A DNA stretch of 64,000 bases. It comes from Nitrospirota bacterium (GTDB lineage: Bacteria > Nitrospirota > UBA9217). Shown here in pieces: positions 15,916-24,850 of this stretch (the stretch's first letter is position 1; each line of letters begins with the position of its first letter). The notes under the pieces were generated by a model. The model was not told the DNA's origin. It was given only the letters and a program-made list of their open reading frames with translations, and ran no database searches. The stretch covers positions 252,178-316,177 of the forward strand of contig JALNZF010000002.1 in assembly GCA_023229435.1 (NCBI GenBank), in the 5' to 3' direction. The position numbers and the translations under genes are program-made.

Positions 15916-17514
15916 TCAATTATTTGACAACGCCTCATACCTTGACTCAAAAACGGTCTTCCCCGCATCCTTCTTAACCCCATGATCCGCGTTTGCGCTC
16001 GCGTGTTCGAGGATCTTGAAAACCGACTCCGCGTTCTCTGCTGCTCCGATGGCTCCAGCAACTTCTTCCGCTGTATACGATTTTCCGACATTGTTTCGGA
16101 GATGGGCAAACACCTCGCCTTGAAGCTTGATGACCGCCTCGGCCATCTTTTTCCCCGCCTCGACCCCGGGCTGGTGGTACGCATTGATGTTCACCAGCGT
16201 GGCGTAGAACCCGACCGCCCGTTCATACAGCGCAATAAGCGCGCCGATGGATCGCTCATCGAGCTTGTCGATCGAGATGGTGATCGACTCGCGCTTGTTC
16301 TCGTACAGGGCGCTCCTCGTTCCGTGCAGAAAAGCGCTCAGATAGTCCCCGCTCGTGATGCCGGGTTCAACCTCAAGGGAAGCCCCATCCCGGTCATGGA
16401 GCACTTCGATAAAGGTGGCGAAAAAATTGTTTACTCCATCCCGGAGCTGCTGTACATAGGCATGCTGGTCCGTGGCGCCTTTATTACCGTAGACCGTGAT
16501 CCCCTGGTTAACGACCTTGTTGTTCAGGTCCTTTTCCTTGCCCAGTGACTCCATAATAAGCTGCTGGAGATATTTTGGAAAGAGCATCAACCGGTCCCTA
16601 TAGGGGAGGATCACCATGTCCTTCTGTCCCCTGCCGCCTGTTGCATGATACCAGGCAAGAGCCAGGAGCGCCGCCGGGTTAGAGCGGGTGTCTTTTTCTC
16701 GAGTGAGCCCGTCACAGAGCGCAGCGCCTTTTAATAATCCTTCAGTATTAATTCCTTGCAATGCAGCCGGCAAAATACCAACTGCCGAAAATAGCGAAGT
16801 TCTCCCACCAACCCAGTCACACATTGGAAATCTGGCTATCCAGCAATCTTTTTTGGCAGTTTCATCAAGCTTGCTCCCCACTCCAGTTACTGCAACAGCT
16901 TGCCGCTCAAAGGAGAGTTTGGCTTTGCGATAGGCTGCGGCAACCTCGATCATTCCATTCCTGGTCTCAATGGTTCTACCGCTTTTAGAGATCACCACGG
17001 TAAGCGTATCCGCCAGATCGTTCCCGATCTCGGCGAGCACCCGGCTGATCCCTTCCGGGTCCGTATTGTCCAGAAAGTGCGGTTTCATTTTATCCGCAGT
17101 CGTGCCGAGCGCGTCAGCAATAAACTGCGGTCCCAGTGCGGAACCTCCGATGCCGATGCAAAGGACATGCGTGAACCGGGCACGCTTTCGGGGAAAGATC
17201 TTTCCCGTGTGCACGGTGAACGTGAAATCCTTTATCGCCTTGATGGTGTCCTCGATCTCTTTTCTGATCTCCGGCGATGGAGCGAGCCCCGGCGCCCTAA
17301 GCCAGTAGTGACCGACCATGCGGTTTTCGTCGGGGTTGGCGATCGCCCCTGCTTCGAGGGCATCCATGGCCGCGTACGCCCTCTGGATATCAGGCTCCAT
17401 GCGTGCGAGATAATCATCAGCGAAGTTTATCCTGCTGATGTCGAGCGTCATGCCGATCGAGGGACATTCGCAGAGATGTTTTTTGTACCGTTCCCAGAGT
17501 AACTTGCTGTTCAT
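15916..17514 (-). CDS. pgi: Glucose-6-phosphate isomerase
   Basis: 532 residues, close to the family's usual 450-550. It interconverts glucose-6-phosphate and fructose-6-phosphate in glycolysis and gluconeogenesis. Visible features are the SIS-domain phosphate loop LCIGIGGSALGPQF (about 117-130), VVISKSGRTIETRNGM (about 171-186), the GGRTSLFSAVG signature, and the C-terminal domain with QQLIMESLGKEKDL and the DQHAYVQQLRDG active-site helix. It starts at ATG 17514 and is transcribed divergently from mnmE. Single gene, housekeeping. Confidence 0.95.
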   Translation of the reverse strand: MNSKLLWERYKKHLCECPSIGMTLDISRINFADDYLARMEPDIQRAYAAMDALEAGAIANPDENRMVGHYWLRAPGLAPSPEIRKEIEDTIKAIKDFTFTVHTGKIFPRKRARFTHVLCIGIGGSALGPQFIADALGTTADKMKPHFLDNTDPEGISRVLAEIGNDLADTLTVVISKSGRTIETRNGMIEVAAAYRKAKLSFERQAVAVTGVGSKLDETAKKDCWIARFPMCDWVGGRTSLFSAVGILPAALQGINTEGLLKGAALCDGLTREKDTRSNPAALLALAWYHATGGRGQKDMVILPYRDRLMLFPKYLQQLIMESLGKEKDLNNKVVNQGITVYGNKGATDQHAYVQQLRDGVNNFFATFIEVLHDRDGASLEVEPGITSGDYLSAFLHGTRSALYENKRESITISIDKLDERSIGALIALYERAVGFYATLVNINAYHQPGVEAGKKMAEAVIKLQGEVFAHLRNNVGKSYTAEEVAGAIGAAENAESVFKILEHASANADHGVKKDAGKTVFESRYEALSNN

Positions 17515-17861
17515 CTTTTTTCACCTCAGAGGGCGCAGAGAAAGCGGTCTCTCAAACTTCCTGTTGGAGAAGCTACTGCAAACGAAATAATCAATTTTTC
17601 ATCTCGGCAGGACCCTCCCCTCACCCCCAGCCCTCTCCCCGATGGGGCGAGGGAGTTTATATTTCCTCTCCCATCAGGGGAGAGGATTAAGGTGAGGGGC
17701 AACTCTGTATGTACCGCATTTTATCATAAAAAATATTCCGATTGTACACTATTTGTAATTATCAAAGCTATATCACTGCTACCCGTGCCGTCATGAAGCT
17801 CGACGTTCCCATTCCAATAATTTCTTTTTCGCCCCTCCCCTGTTTATGGTAATATACCGCT
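17515..17861. repeat. pgi-mnmE intergenic region with a C/G-rich palindrome
   Basis: A palindrome spans 17617-17699: CCCCTCACC pairs with GGTGAGGGG, and inner GCCCTCTCCCC pairs with GGGGAGAGG. It is related in style to the repeat at 56638-56757. The remainder is AT-rich and probably holds the divergent promoters, which I could not place with confidence. Confidence 0.6.
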
Positions 17862-19232
17862 ATGCCTGAACAGGACACCATATGCGCCGTCTCAACACCG
17901 CCAGGCGCCGGCGGCATCGGCATTATCCGGATCAGCGGCAGGACGGCGATCGGGATCGCAACTACAATCTTCAAGCCCCGCAGGGACAAACATCTTATCG
18001 CCGCGAATTCGCATTCGATTCACTACGGACATGTTGTTGATCCCGCCACTGGCGAGACCGTGGATGAAGCGCTATGTAGCGTGATGCGCGCGCCGTCAAC
18101 GTACACGAGGGAAGACGTGATCGAGATACACTGTCACGGCGGCATGATGCCGCTCTGGCGAACACTGGGGCTGCTTATATCGGCAGGTGCGAGACAGGCG
18201 GAACCGGGCGAGTTCACGAAACGGGCTTTTTTGAACGGCAGGATCGACCTTGCCCAGGCCGAGGCTGTCATGGACATCATCATGGCCAAGACCGATCTCG
18301 CTCTCCGTGCGGCAAATGAACAACTGCTCGGCGGCCTTTCAGGAGAGATCGCCATACTCCGCGACCGGCTGCTGTCACTCATTGCCGCAATAGAGGCGGG
18401 GATCGATTTTCCCGAGGAGGACCTTGAGACCGGGACTGGTCAGCCGCTCGCGGACGAAACAGACCGCTTGCTCGCCATGGTCGACTCACTGCTCTCGGGT
18501 TACGCCCAGGGAAGGATACTGCGCGACGGTTTCGCGACCGCTATCGTGGGCAAGCCGAACGTCGGCAAGTCTTCGCTCTTGAACGCGCTCTTGAAACAGA
18601 ACCGGGCGATCGTGACCGAGGTCCCGGGAACGACCCGGGACGTGATCGAAGAATATCTGAACATCGCGGGCGTACCGCTCAAGATCCTGGACACCGCCGG
18701 CATCCGGCATTCCCATGACATCGTGGAGCAGGAGGGCGTGCGACGGAGCCTCGGAGCCATCGGGTCCGCCGATATCGTGCTTTTCGTTCTCGACGGCTCC
18801 CAACCATTCACTGCCGAGGACCGGCGTGTGATGGACGAAGTAAAGGGCAAGCACGTGATCGCGATCATCAACAAATCGGACCTGCCGAGAAAGCTCGAGC
18901 AGCTGAGAGAACCGGAGGCGCAGGTTTCGGTATCTTGCCGCACCGGCGAGGGGCTTGATGACCTGAAGCGCACGATAGCAGGCCTGGTCAAGCAGGGGAC
19001 GATCAGCTCGCGGGAACATGTCTGGGCAGTGAACCAGCGGCACAAAACAGCGCTTGAACAGACGAAAGAAAGCCTGCAACGAGCGCTTGAATCGATAACG
19101 TCCGGACTCTCGCCGGAGTTCATTTCCCTGGACCTCCGGGGCGCGCTCGACAGCCTGGGGCTGATCACCGGAGCGACCTATACGGAAGACATCCTTGAAC
19201 GGATATTTAATGACTTCTGTATCGGGAAGTGA
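17862..19232 (+). CDS. mnmE: tRNA modification GTPase MnmE
   Basis: 456 residues. With MnmG it installs carboxymethylaminomethyl groups on U34 of certain tRNAs. Visible parts are the N-terminal folate-binding domain (DTICAVSTPPGAGGIGIIRI, EDVIEIHCHGG, FTKRAFLNGRIDLAQAEAV), the GTPase domain with VGKPNVGKSSLLNALL (about 226-241), DTAGIR and NKSDL, and the canonical C-terminal FCIGK. It is followed on the same strand by mnmG after about 180 bp that contain a palindromic repeat, so the two may or may not share a transcript. Confidence 0.97.
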   Translation: MPEQDTICAVSTPPGAGGIGIIRISGRTAIGIATTIFKPRRDKHLIAANSHSIHYGHVVDPATGETVDEALCSVMRAPSTYTREDVIEIHCHGGMMPLWRTLGLLISAGARQAEPGEFTKRAFLNGRIDLAQAEAVMDIIMAKTDLALRAANEQLLGGLSGEIAILRDRLLSLIAAIEAGIDFPEEDLETGTGQPLADETDRLLAMVDSLLSGYAQGRILRDGFATAIVGKPNVGKSSLLNALLKQNRAIVTEVPGTTRDVIEEYLNIAGVPLKILDTAGIRHSHDIVEQEGVRRSLGAIGSADIVLFVLDGSQPFTAEDRRVMDEVKGKHVIAIINKSDLPRKLEQLREPEAQVSVSCRTGEGLDDLKRTIAGLVKQGTISSREHVWAVNQRHKTALEQTKESLQRALESITSGLSPEFISLDLRGALDSLGLITGATYTEDILERIFNDFCIGK

Positions 19233-19257
19233 ACATGACGACTTCGTAAAGTCATAT

Positions 19258-19344
19258 TCTCACACGGAGGCACGAAGACACGAAGTAAGTAAGGCCGTTG
19301 ATTCATAAAAGAGATTTCTTTGTGGCTTCGTGGCTTAGTGTGAG
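19258..19344. repeat. Imperfect palindromic repeat (ACACGAAG family)
   Basis: TCTCACACGGAGGCACGAAG is mirrored by CTTCGTGGCTTAGTGTGAGA. It is the same family as 15801-15880 and 54395-54483, and lies between mnmE and mnmG. Confidence 0.65.
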
Positions 19345-19416
19345 ACACGATTTACGACTTTGTCAAACCTGACTCAAACGTCGGTGTCTCCGTTGCTAAT
19401 ATTCAGGAGATGATTG

Positions 19417-21294
19417 ATGTCTTTAGATAATAAATACGATATCATCGTGATCGGCGCGGGCCATGCCGGGTGCGAGGCCGCATTGGCCTCGGCGCGCATG
19501 GGCTGCTCCACGCTCATGCTCACCATGAACCTTGACAGCATCGCGCTCATGCCCTGCAACCCGGCTATCGGCGGCCTGGCAAAGGGTCATCTCGTAAAGG
19601 AGATCGATGCGCTTGGCGGCGAGATGGCGAAGATCATCGACCGGACCGGGATCCAGTTCCGCGTCCTGAACCGGAGCAAAGGACCGGCTGTCCACGGCAC
19701 GCGCGCACAGGCCGACAAGCAGCGGTACCGGCTCGCTATGAAGGAAACCATTGAGAAGCAGCCGGGCCTGGATGTGAAGCAGGGGACTGTCGAGAAGTTC
19801 CTTGTTGAGGACAATACGATCCTGGGGGTCGAAACGAGCATCGGCGTGCAGTATCTGGCATCGGCAGTGATCGTGACAACCGGTACTTTTTTAAAGGGAC
19901 TCATTCACATCGGCATGGTGCATTATCCTTCGGGCAGGGCAGGGGAGTTCCCGTCAATCGGACTATCGGACAGCTTGAGGGAACTCGGCTTCGAGATCGG
20001 CCGGCTCAAGACCGGTACGCCCGCGCGGCTGAACGGGAGAACGATCGATTTTTCAGTCATGAAAATGCAGACCGGCGATGATCCGGCCCCATTCTTCTCT
20101 TTTACAGAAAATAGCCATCCCCTCCCACAAATACCCTGCTTTCTCACATATACAAACGCACAAACCCATGAAATCATACTTAATAACCTAGACCGCTCCC
20201 CACTTTATACTGGTCAGATAAAGGGCATAGGGCCGCGCTACTGCCCCTCCATTGAGGACAAGGTAAAAAGATTTTCCGAGCGCGAACGGCATCAGGTCTT
20301 CCTTGAGCCCGAGGGGCTCGATACCGAGGAATATTATGCCAATGGCGTGTCCACAAGCCTGCCGTACGATGTTCAGGTCCGGATGTACCGTTCCATTGCA
20401 GGACTCGCGAAGGTCGAGATCATGCGGCCTGCCTATGCCATCGAGTACGACTTTGCGCCGCCGACCCAGGTCCGGCATACACTCGAAACGAAAAAGGTGA
20501 GCGGGCTCTACTTCGCCGGCCAGATCAATGGAACATCGGGATACGAGGAAGCCGCTGCCCAGGGACTGATGGCCGGTATCAACGCCGCGCTCAAGATCCG
20601 GAAGCAGCCACCCCTTATCCTCACGCGCGCCGAGGCGTACATCGGTGTGTTGATCGATGACCTCGTGACCCGCGGGACGAACGAGCCCTACCGCATGTTC
20701 ACTTCCCGAGCAGAATATCGACTCATCCTCCGCGAGGACAACGCGGATTTGCGGCTCCGGGACAAGGGGCGTGAACTTGGGCTCGTGTCAGAGGATGTTT
20801 ACAAACTATTCCTTGAGAAAAAGAAAAGTATCGAGCAAGAAACAGCACGGCTCAAGAAAACCTGGGTCAAGCCCACACCTGAGGTCAATGCCGTGCTCGC
20901 ACAACAGGGCTCTACTGAACTTCCGGGAGAAGTACCGCTCGATCAGCTCATCAAGCGGCCGGAGCTGGGATACGGGGATATTGCAAAGATCAACCCGCCT
21001 GAAACACCGCTTGAAAGAACAGCGGCTGAACAGGTGGAAATCCATCTGAAATATGAAGGATATATCCAGCGTCAGCTCCAGCAGGTGGAGCGCTTTGCAT
21101 CACTGGAACAGAAAACCATCCCCGCGGACATGGACTACGACGCGGTGACCGGCCTCGGCAGCGAGGTGAAGCAAAAGCTCAAGCAGGTTCAGCCGGTCTC
21201 GCTCGGCCAGGCATCGCGCATCTCCGGCGTGACTCCGGCTGCGATGTCCCTTCTTATAGTGGCGATCGAAAAAAGGAAGAGGGGACGAGCATAG
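19417..21294 (+). CDS. mnmG: tRNA U34 carboxymethylaminomethyl-modifying flavoprotein MnmG (GidA)
   Basis: 625 residues. The FAD-binding motif is DIIVIGAGHAGCEAALA at the N-terminus, followed by LMPCNPAIGGLAKGHLVKEIDALGG, the ATTGTFL-like VTTGTFLKG, and GLKTGTPAR-type RLKTGTPARLNG. The C-terminal helical domain ends AAMSLLIVAIEKRKR. MnmG uses FAD, NADH and methylene-THF with MnmE. ATG 19417 was chosen over the TTG at 19414 because CAGGAGA lies 6 nt upstream. Its position after mnmE is the conserved arrangement. Confidence 0.97.
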   Translation: MSLDNKYDIIVIGAGHAGCEAALASARMGCSTLMLTMNLDSIALMPCNPAIGGLAKGHLVKEIDALGGEMAKIIDRTGIQFRVLNRSKGPAVHGTRAQADKQRYRLAMKETIEKQPGLDVKQGTVEKFLVEDNTILGVETSIGVQYLASAVIVTTGTFLKGLIHIGMVHYPSGRAGEFPSIGLSDSLRELGFEIGRLKTGTPARLNGRTIDFSVMKMQTGDDPAPFFSFTENSHPLPQIPCFLTYTNAQTHEIILNNLDRSPLYTGQIKGIGPRYCPSIEDKVKRFSERERHQVFLEPEGLDTEEYYANGVSTSLPYDVQVRMYRSIAGLAKVEIMRPAYAIEYDFAPPTQVRHTLETKKVSGLYFAGQINGTSGYEEAAAQGLMAGINAALKIRKQPPLILTRAEAYIGVLIDDLVTRGTNEPYRMFTSRAEYRLILREDNADLRLRDKGRELGLVSEDVYKLFLEKKKSIEQETARLKKTWVKPTPEVNAVLAQQGSTELPGEVPLDQLIKRPELGYGDIAKINPPETPLERTAAEQVEIHLKYEGYIQRQLQQVERFASLEQKTIPADMDYDAVTGLGSEVKQKLKQVQPVSLGQASRISGVTPAAMSLLIVAIEKRKRGRA

Positions 21295-21379
21295 TTTTGG
21301 AGTCTTCTGCTTCGCTTTGGATAAGCCAATTAGACGTATTTAACGATAAATTCATCTAATAAATTATTGGACAAAAGTA

Positions 21380-21408
21380 TTGACAATATTAGTGCTATAA
21401 TGTAGATT
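21380..21408 (+). promoter_or_regulatory. Candidate promoter for the Fic gene
   Basis: TTGACA (21380-21385), 17-nt spacer, TAGATT (21403-21408) in an AT-rich spacer 38 bp ahead of the Fic start. A TATAAT also occurs in the spacer but at the wrong distance from this -35. Confidence 0.5.
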
Positions 21409-21445
21409 ATCAGTATAAATTCATATAGTTTAACATAATAAAACT

Positions 21446-22651
21446 GTGACAAAAATGAAGACATTCGAAAAGACACACCCGTGGATAAGTTTTGAGCTTG
21501 ATCTAAGGAAATTTGATCATAAGCTTTGGATGGCGCTCGGAGAGACCGCGTCCAAGTGTGAGCACATAGCGGGCGTGCCCTTACAGCCGGATACTGCGGA
21601 AAAACTACATCTGTTGTATCTTGCAAAAGGCGTCAGGGCAACTACTGCCATTGAAGGAAACACCCTTTCCGAAGAGGAAGTTATTGAGCGTATAGAGGGA
21701 AATCTTCCCCTGCCGCCTTCGCGTGAGTACCTTGGAAAAGAGATAGATAATATCCTCAAGGGCTGTAATGAGATTAAGGAAAAATTAATGAAAGGGGAAG
21801 CGGGCGGTTTAAGCGTCGCAGAGATCGTGGCATTCAACAAAACGGTACTGAATGAATTGGAACTCGACAAGGACGTTGTGCCCGGAGTAATCAGAAAACA
21901 CTCGGTTGGCGTGGCGGGATACAGGGGGGCGCCTGCCGAGGATTGCGAGTATCTTCTCCAGCATATGTGCGAATGGCTGAATAGGCCGGAGTTTAACCCG
22001 CAAGAACAAGTCATTATTTTTGGCGTAATACGGGCCATTGTCGCCCATCTTTATATTGCATGGATACATCCTTTTGGAGACGGCAACGGCCGCACTGCCA
22101 GACTGCTCGAGTTCAAAATACTCCTATTGTCCGGCATCCCGACCCCTGCCGCGCACCTTCTGAGCAATCACTATAATCTTACGAGGACCGAATACTACCG
22201 GCAGCTCGACTATGCGAGCAAATCAAAAGGGGACATCATTCCATTCATACAGTATGCGGTGGAAGGTTTTGTGGACGGTCTGCGGTCGCAGCTTAGGGTC
22301 GTACAGCAGCAGCAATTATTAGTTGCCTGGCGCGATTATGTGTATTCACATTTCAGAGATAAGACCGGAAAGATAAACGACCGTATGAGAAAACTCGTGT
22401 TGGATCTTTCACAGCTGAGTGAACCTGTTGCCCTCGCCAAACTCAATGAAGTCAGTCCCCGCATAGCAGCGTTATACGCGACGAAAACCCCAAGAACCGT
22501 TCGCCGTGACGTCGAGGAATTGTTGCGTGTCAACTTGATCCGGCAACAGGGGAATGGTTATATTGCAAATAAAGAAATTATGCTGTCCTTCCTGCCGGAG
22601 CGGAACAGAAGGGAAAGAGTAGAGGGAAAAGAGAGCGGCTTGAAGAAATGA
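21446..22651 (+). CDS. Fic-domain AMP-transferase with N-terminal inhibitory motif
   Basis: 401 residues. The Fic catalytic motif HPFGDGNGRTAR is present at about residues 209-220. The inhibitory motif TTAIEGNTLSEEE (pattern [ST]xxxE[GN]) lies at about 63-75, N-terminal to the core as in class II Fic proteins, so activity should be self-restrained. The C-terminal 90 residues look like a winged helix (PRTVRRDVEELLRVNLIRQQG). Fic enzymes transfer AMP from ATP to hydroxyl groups of target proteins. The start is GTG 21446 or ATG 21455, and neither has a clear ribosome site. It stands alone, with an AT-rich upstream region, and was possibly acquired. The target is unknown. Confidence 0.9.
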   Translation: MTKMKTFEKTHPWISFELDLRKFDHKLWMALGETASKCEHIAGVPLQPDTAEKLHLLYLAKGVRATTAIEGNTLSEEEVIERIEGNLPLPPSREYLGKEIDNILKGCNEIKEKLMKGEAGGLSVAEIVAFNKTVLNELELDKDVVPGVIRKHSVGVAGYRGAPAEDCEYLLQHMCEWLNRPEFNPQEQVIIFGVIRAIVAHLYIAWIHPFGDGNGRTARLLEFKILLLSGIPTPAAHLLSNHYNLTRTEYYRQLDYASKSKGDIIPFIQYAVEGFVDGLRSQLRVVQQQQLLVAWRDYVYSHFRDKTGKINDRMRKLVLDLSQLSEPVALAKLNEVSPRIAALYATKTPRTVRRDVEELLRVNLIRQQGNGYIANKEIMLSFLPERNRRERVEGKESGLKK

Positions 22652-22990
22652 TGTCGGCATCCATCCCTCAATTTTCGCGAGGCTGCTGCATTACGAGGAA
22701 GCATTGCCCAAAGGAAAGAAGCTGTTGGATCGAATCTCACCAGACTGTTGAATAAGTCAATGAGTACCAATAATGTCATTCTGAGCGCAGCGAAGAATCT
22801 TGTTTTTTCGAATAGTTGAGATCCTTCACTTCGTTCAGGATGACGATATAGGAGCGTTTTTCAACAGCCTGTCACGTATCGACGAGTACCTGTGCGCGTT
22901 GCAGTCCTGCTCGCTGCCATCCATGAACAATCAACGGAAAAACCATGATGGATACTTGACTTATTCTTATGGATAGTATAGTATCCATAC
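22652..22990. repeat. Fic-MNT intergenic region with a MITE-like element
   Basis: An element at 22741-22871 starts CAGACTGTTGAATAAG and ends TTTTTCAACAGCCTG, giving terminal inverted repeats of about 15 bp. Inside is a second palindrome, TCATTCTGAGCGCAGCGAAGAATC against GATCCTTCACTTCGTTCAGGATGA. The termini match the elements at 27262-27391 and 56831-56960, while the interior differs. The rest holds the promoter of the MNT gene, listed separately. Confidence 0.6.
22956..22989 (+). promoter_or_regulatory. Promoter and palindromic operator of the MNT/HEPN pair
   Basis: TTGACT (22956-22961), 17-nt spacer, TAGTAT (22979-22984). The palindrome TATGGATA-N6-TATCCATA (22968-22989) covers the -10 and runs up to the start codon at 22991. 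The transcription start would fall at or next to the ATG, so the mRNA may be leaderless. The winged-helix domain of the first gene product is the natural candidate for binding it. Confidence 0.65.
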
Positions 22991-23599
22991 ATGGGCATCC
23001 ACAAGGTTCTTGAAGCCATCTTCGGCAGTCCCGCAAAAATCCGCATCCTGCGGGTTCTCTCCGCCTCCCCGCAACCGCTGAGCGGAAGGCAGGTTGGAGA
23101 ACTTTCAAAGCTCAGTCATCGAGGCGCCATCCAGGCATTGGAATCCCTGGTCGAACTCGGCGCAGTACGTCAGCGCAGGGTTGGAAACGCGTATCAGTAT
23201 TCCCTCTCCCCGGGCAATAGAGCGGTCGAACTGATCATTGTGCCCAGTATCAAAGCCGAGGCGGCGTTACTTGATGAGCTGAAAAAGAAGATCGTCGCGC
23301 AATTCGGAAGAAAAGCGGTCAGTCTCACGCTGTACGGCAGTGTTGTCAGGGGGACGGAAAAAAGGGGCAGCGACATCGATGTTCTGGCAATTGCAGGGGA
23401 TGAACGACTGAAATCGGACCTGGAGGAAAAATCAGCGGCTCTTGCACCCTTCTATCGCGAGCGTTACAATTCCCTTCTTTCGCTGCACTGTTTTACTCTC
23501 GATGAGCTCCGAAGCAAAAAAACCTTGCCGTTGCTCAGGACCGTCAAAGAGGAGGGCGTGACGCTTTCCGGCAAACCACTCCGAGAGCTGCTTCCATGA
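22991..23599 (+). CDS. Winged-helix plus MNT-type nucleotidyltransferase (antitoxin-like)
   Basis: 202 residues. The first 80 form a winged helix (SPAKIRILRVLSASPQPLSG, SHRGAIQALESLVELGAV). The nucleotidyltransferase core follows: LYGSVVRGTEKRGSDIDVLA (about 117-136), that is GSxxRG...SDID. In MntA/HepT systems the nucleotidyltransferase neutralises the HEPN RNase by modifying it. The stop overlaps the HEPN gene start by 4 bp (ATGA), the usual coupling. The added DNA-binding domain and upstream palindrome suggest direct autoregulation. Confidence 0.85.
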   Translation: MGIHKVLEAIFGSPAKIRILRVLSASPQPLSGRQVGELSKLSHRGAIQALESLVELGAVRQRRVGNAYQYSLSPGNRAVELIIVPSIKAEAALLDELKKKIVAQFGRKAVSLTLYGSVVRGTEKRGSDIDVLAIAGDERLKSDLEEKSAALAPFYRERYNSLLSLHCFTLDELRSKKTLPLLRTVKEEGVTLSGKPLRELLP

Positions 23600-24003
23600 C
23601 AAAAAAACGGAAAACGCGGGCTGTTGACAAGCGCGAGTATCGGGACTTTTTCGCCAAGGCAAGGGATTTTGCTTCCCTGTTGGACTTTGCGCTTGCGGAA
23701 GGCAAGTGGAACTCCGCGGGGCTTCAAGCTGTCCATGCCGTGATCTCAGCCAGTGACGCGGTGATTGTCTATTATGGCGGAGTGAGGAGCGTCGAACTCG
23801 ACCACCGGGAGGTTGTCGGCCTGCTCCACGATATCATTGGCGAAGCGGCTGCGCCGGCGGGCAGGCATGTTTCAAGGGTCATCGCAAAAAAGAACCTTGT
23901 TGAATACGAAGGAAGGTCAATTACCCAGGCCGAGGCAAGGGAAATGGCGGAGCATGCAAAGCGCTTCCTTGAATGGGTGACGGGGATGTTGCCGCAAGAA
24001 TAG
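23596..24003 (+). CDS. HEPN-domain protein, partner of the MNT gene
   Basis: 135 residues, mostly alpha-helical. The block FFAKARDFASLLDFALAEGKWNSAGLQAVHAVISASDAVIVYYGG and the tail KNLVEYEGRSITQAEAREM with AKRFLEWV match HEPN proteins encoded next to nucleotidyltransferases. The RNase signature Rx4-6H is not clear to me, so catalytic activity is uncertain. Expected role: toxin or substrate-binding partner of the MNT protein. Confidence 0.75.
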   Translation: MTKKRKTRAVDKREYRDFFAKARDFASLLDFALAEGKWNSAGLQAVHAVISASDAVIVYYGGVRSVELDHREVVGLLHDIIGEAAAPAGRHVSRVIAKKNLVEYEGRSITQAEAREMAEHAKRFLEWVTGMLPQE

Positions 24004-24079
24004 GCGAACGGCAATTGAGTATCACAGCACGTTATTTTATCGCGCAATTCTGATTGTCTGGAACATCATAAGCGTCAGA

Positions 24080-24379
24080 TTATTCTGTGGCTTTCAGCGA
24101 CCTCAAATACTCCTCCCATTCCATGGGGAGGAAATATTTTTTTTTGTTGTTGCATTCCTTGCATGCGGGCACGAGATTTCCCTGCACCGACTTGCCGCCG
24201 CGCACGATCGGGATAAGATGGTCCATGGTCAGCTCCGCTGGTTTAAACTTGCCTTCGCAATAGTAGCAGATGCCGGAAGAGCGTTTCCGTTTCCACCACT
24301 GGGAACCGCGCAGTTCGCGGGCCTTTGCCTTCTCCCTTTTGATGTGTTCGTCATCGACGGCAATGAAATAATCGGTCAT
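24080..24379 (-). CDS. HNH endonuclease family protein
   Basis: 99 residues from ATG 24379; the frame is open further upstream, but that part is low-complexity and unlike HNH proteins. Zinc-binding CYYC and CKEC pairs frame the core LTMDHLIPIVRGGKSVQGNL (DH...N) followed by ACKECNNKKK, the standard HNH beta-beta-alpha metal motif. Small stand-alone HNH proteins of this type are widespread and of unknown role (nicking, phage-derived or repair). It lies between the MNT/HEPN pair and the dcw cluster on the opposite strand. Confidence 0.85.
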   Translation of the reverse strand: MTDYFIAVDDEHIKREKAKARELRGSQWWKRKRSSGICYYCEGKFKPAELTMDHLIPIVRGGKSVQGNLVPACKECNNKKKYFLPMEWEEYLRSLKATE

Positions 24380-24768
24380 AGTATTAAAAAAGAAGTAGAC
24401 AGGGGTCAGAAAAAAAGGGGGAATAGCTTGCCTTTTACTGCGGACTCCTGCAACGCTTATACTACTGGCTTCTTCCCCGATTGTCACGCCAAAAAATGAA
24501 ATGGCATATCTCCTTCATTCAGAAATTCCAAATATGGTGACACCACATCCCCGTTAGAGGCATTCGGGGATGGCATAAACACACGTATAAATATAGCGTC
24601 CTTCCCGAAGTTTTAAAAGCCTGCCCCAGCATGTTTTTAAGCCGGGGGGAATCCGGTTTCAGATGATACCAGATATTGTGGTTACATGGGTCACGGATAC
24701 CACATAAAATTGATTTTCAGCCCAATTCCCCACCCACCCTGTAACAGCATAAAATATTAATATTTTCC
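24380..24768. other. Intergenic region upstream of the dcw promoter
   Basis: No gene recognised. It contains a hairpin CATCCCCG/CGGGGATG (24546-24572) with CCCCGTTAGA in its 5' arm, a sequence shared with the inverted repeats at 51264 and 63394. A second weak palindrome lies at about 24600-24660 (GCCTGCCCCAGCATG against AAGCCGGGGGGAATCC). Confidence 0.4.
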
Positions 24769-24797
24769 TTGACATCGACCCCCATGAATTATATACT
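24769..24797 (+). promoter_or_regulatory. Consensus sigma-70 promoter of the dcw cluster (Pmra)
   Basis: TTGACA (24769-24774), exactly 17 nt, TATACT (24792-24797). Start of transcription is expected near 24804, just before the MraZ repeats and 47 bp ahead of mraZ. Confidence 0.85.
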
Positions 24798-24807
24798 TTG
24801 GCCAGCA

Positions 24808-24846
24808 GGTGGTATAAAGTGGGGTGCAGTGGGTATAGCAGGGGAG
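24808..24846 (+). promoter_or_regulatory. MraZ-binding direct repeats
   Basis: GTGG-type boxes recur with exact 10-bp period: TGG at 24810, 24820 and 24830, with a degenerate fourth box (AGGGG) at 24840. MraZ binds TGGGN direct repeats with 5-nt spacers ahead of its own gene; the layout matches and implies autorepression of the cluster. Confidence 0.75.
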
Positions 24847-24850
24847 GGCC

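Noticed and set aside
15801..19344. Repeated ACACAAAG/CTTTGTG units considered as CRISPR or tandem repeats
   Set aside because: Single imperfect palindromes per locus, with no regular spacer array and no cas genes.
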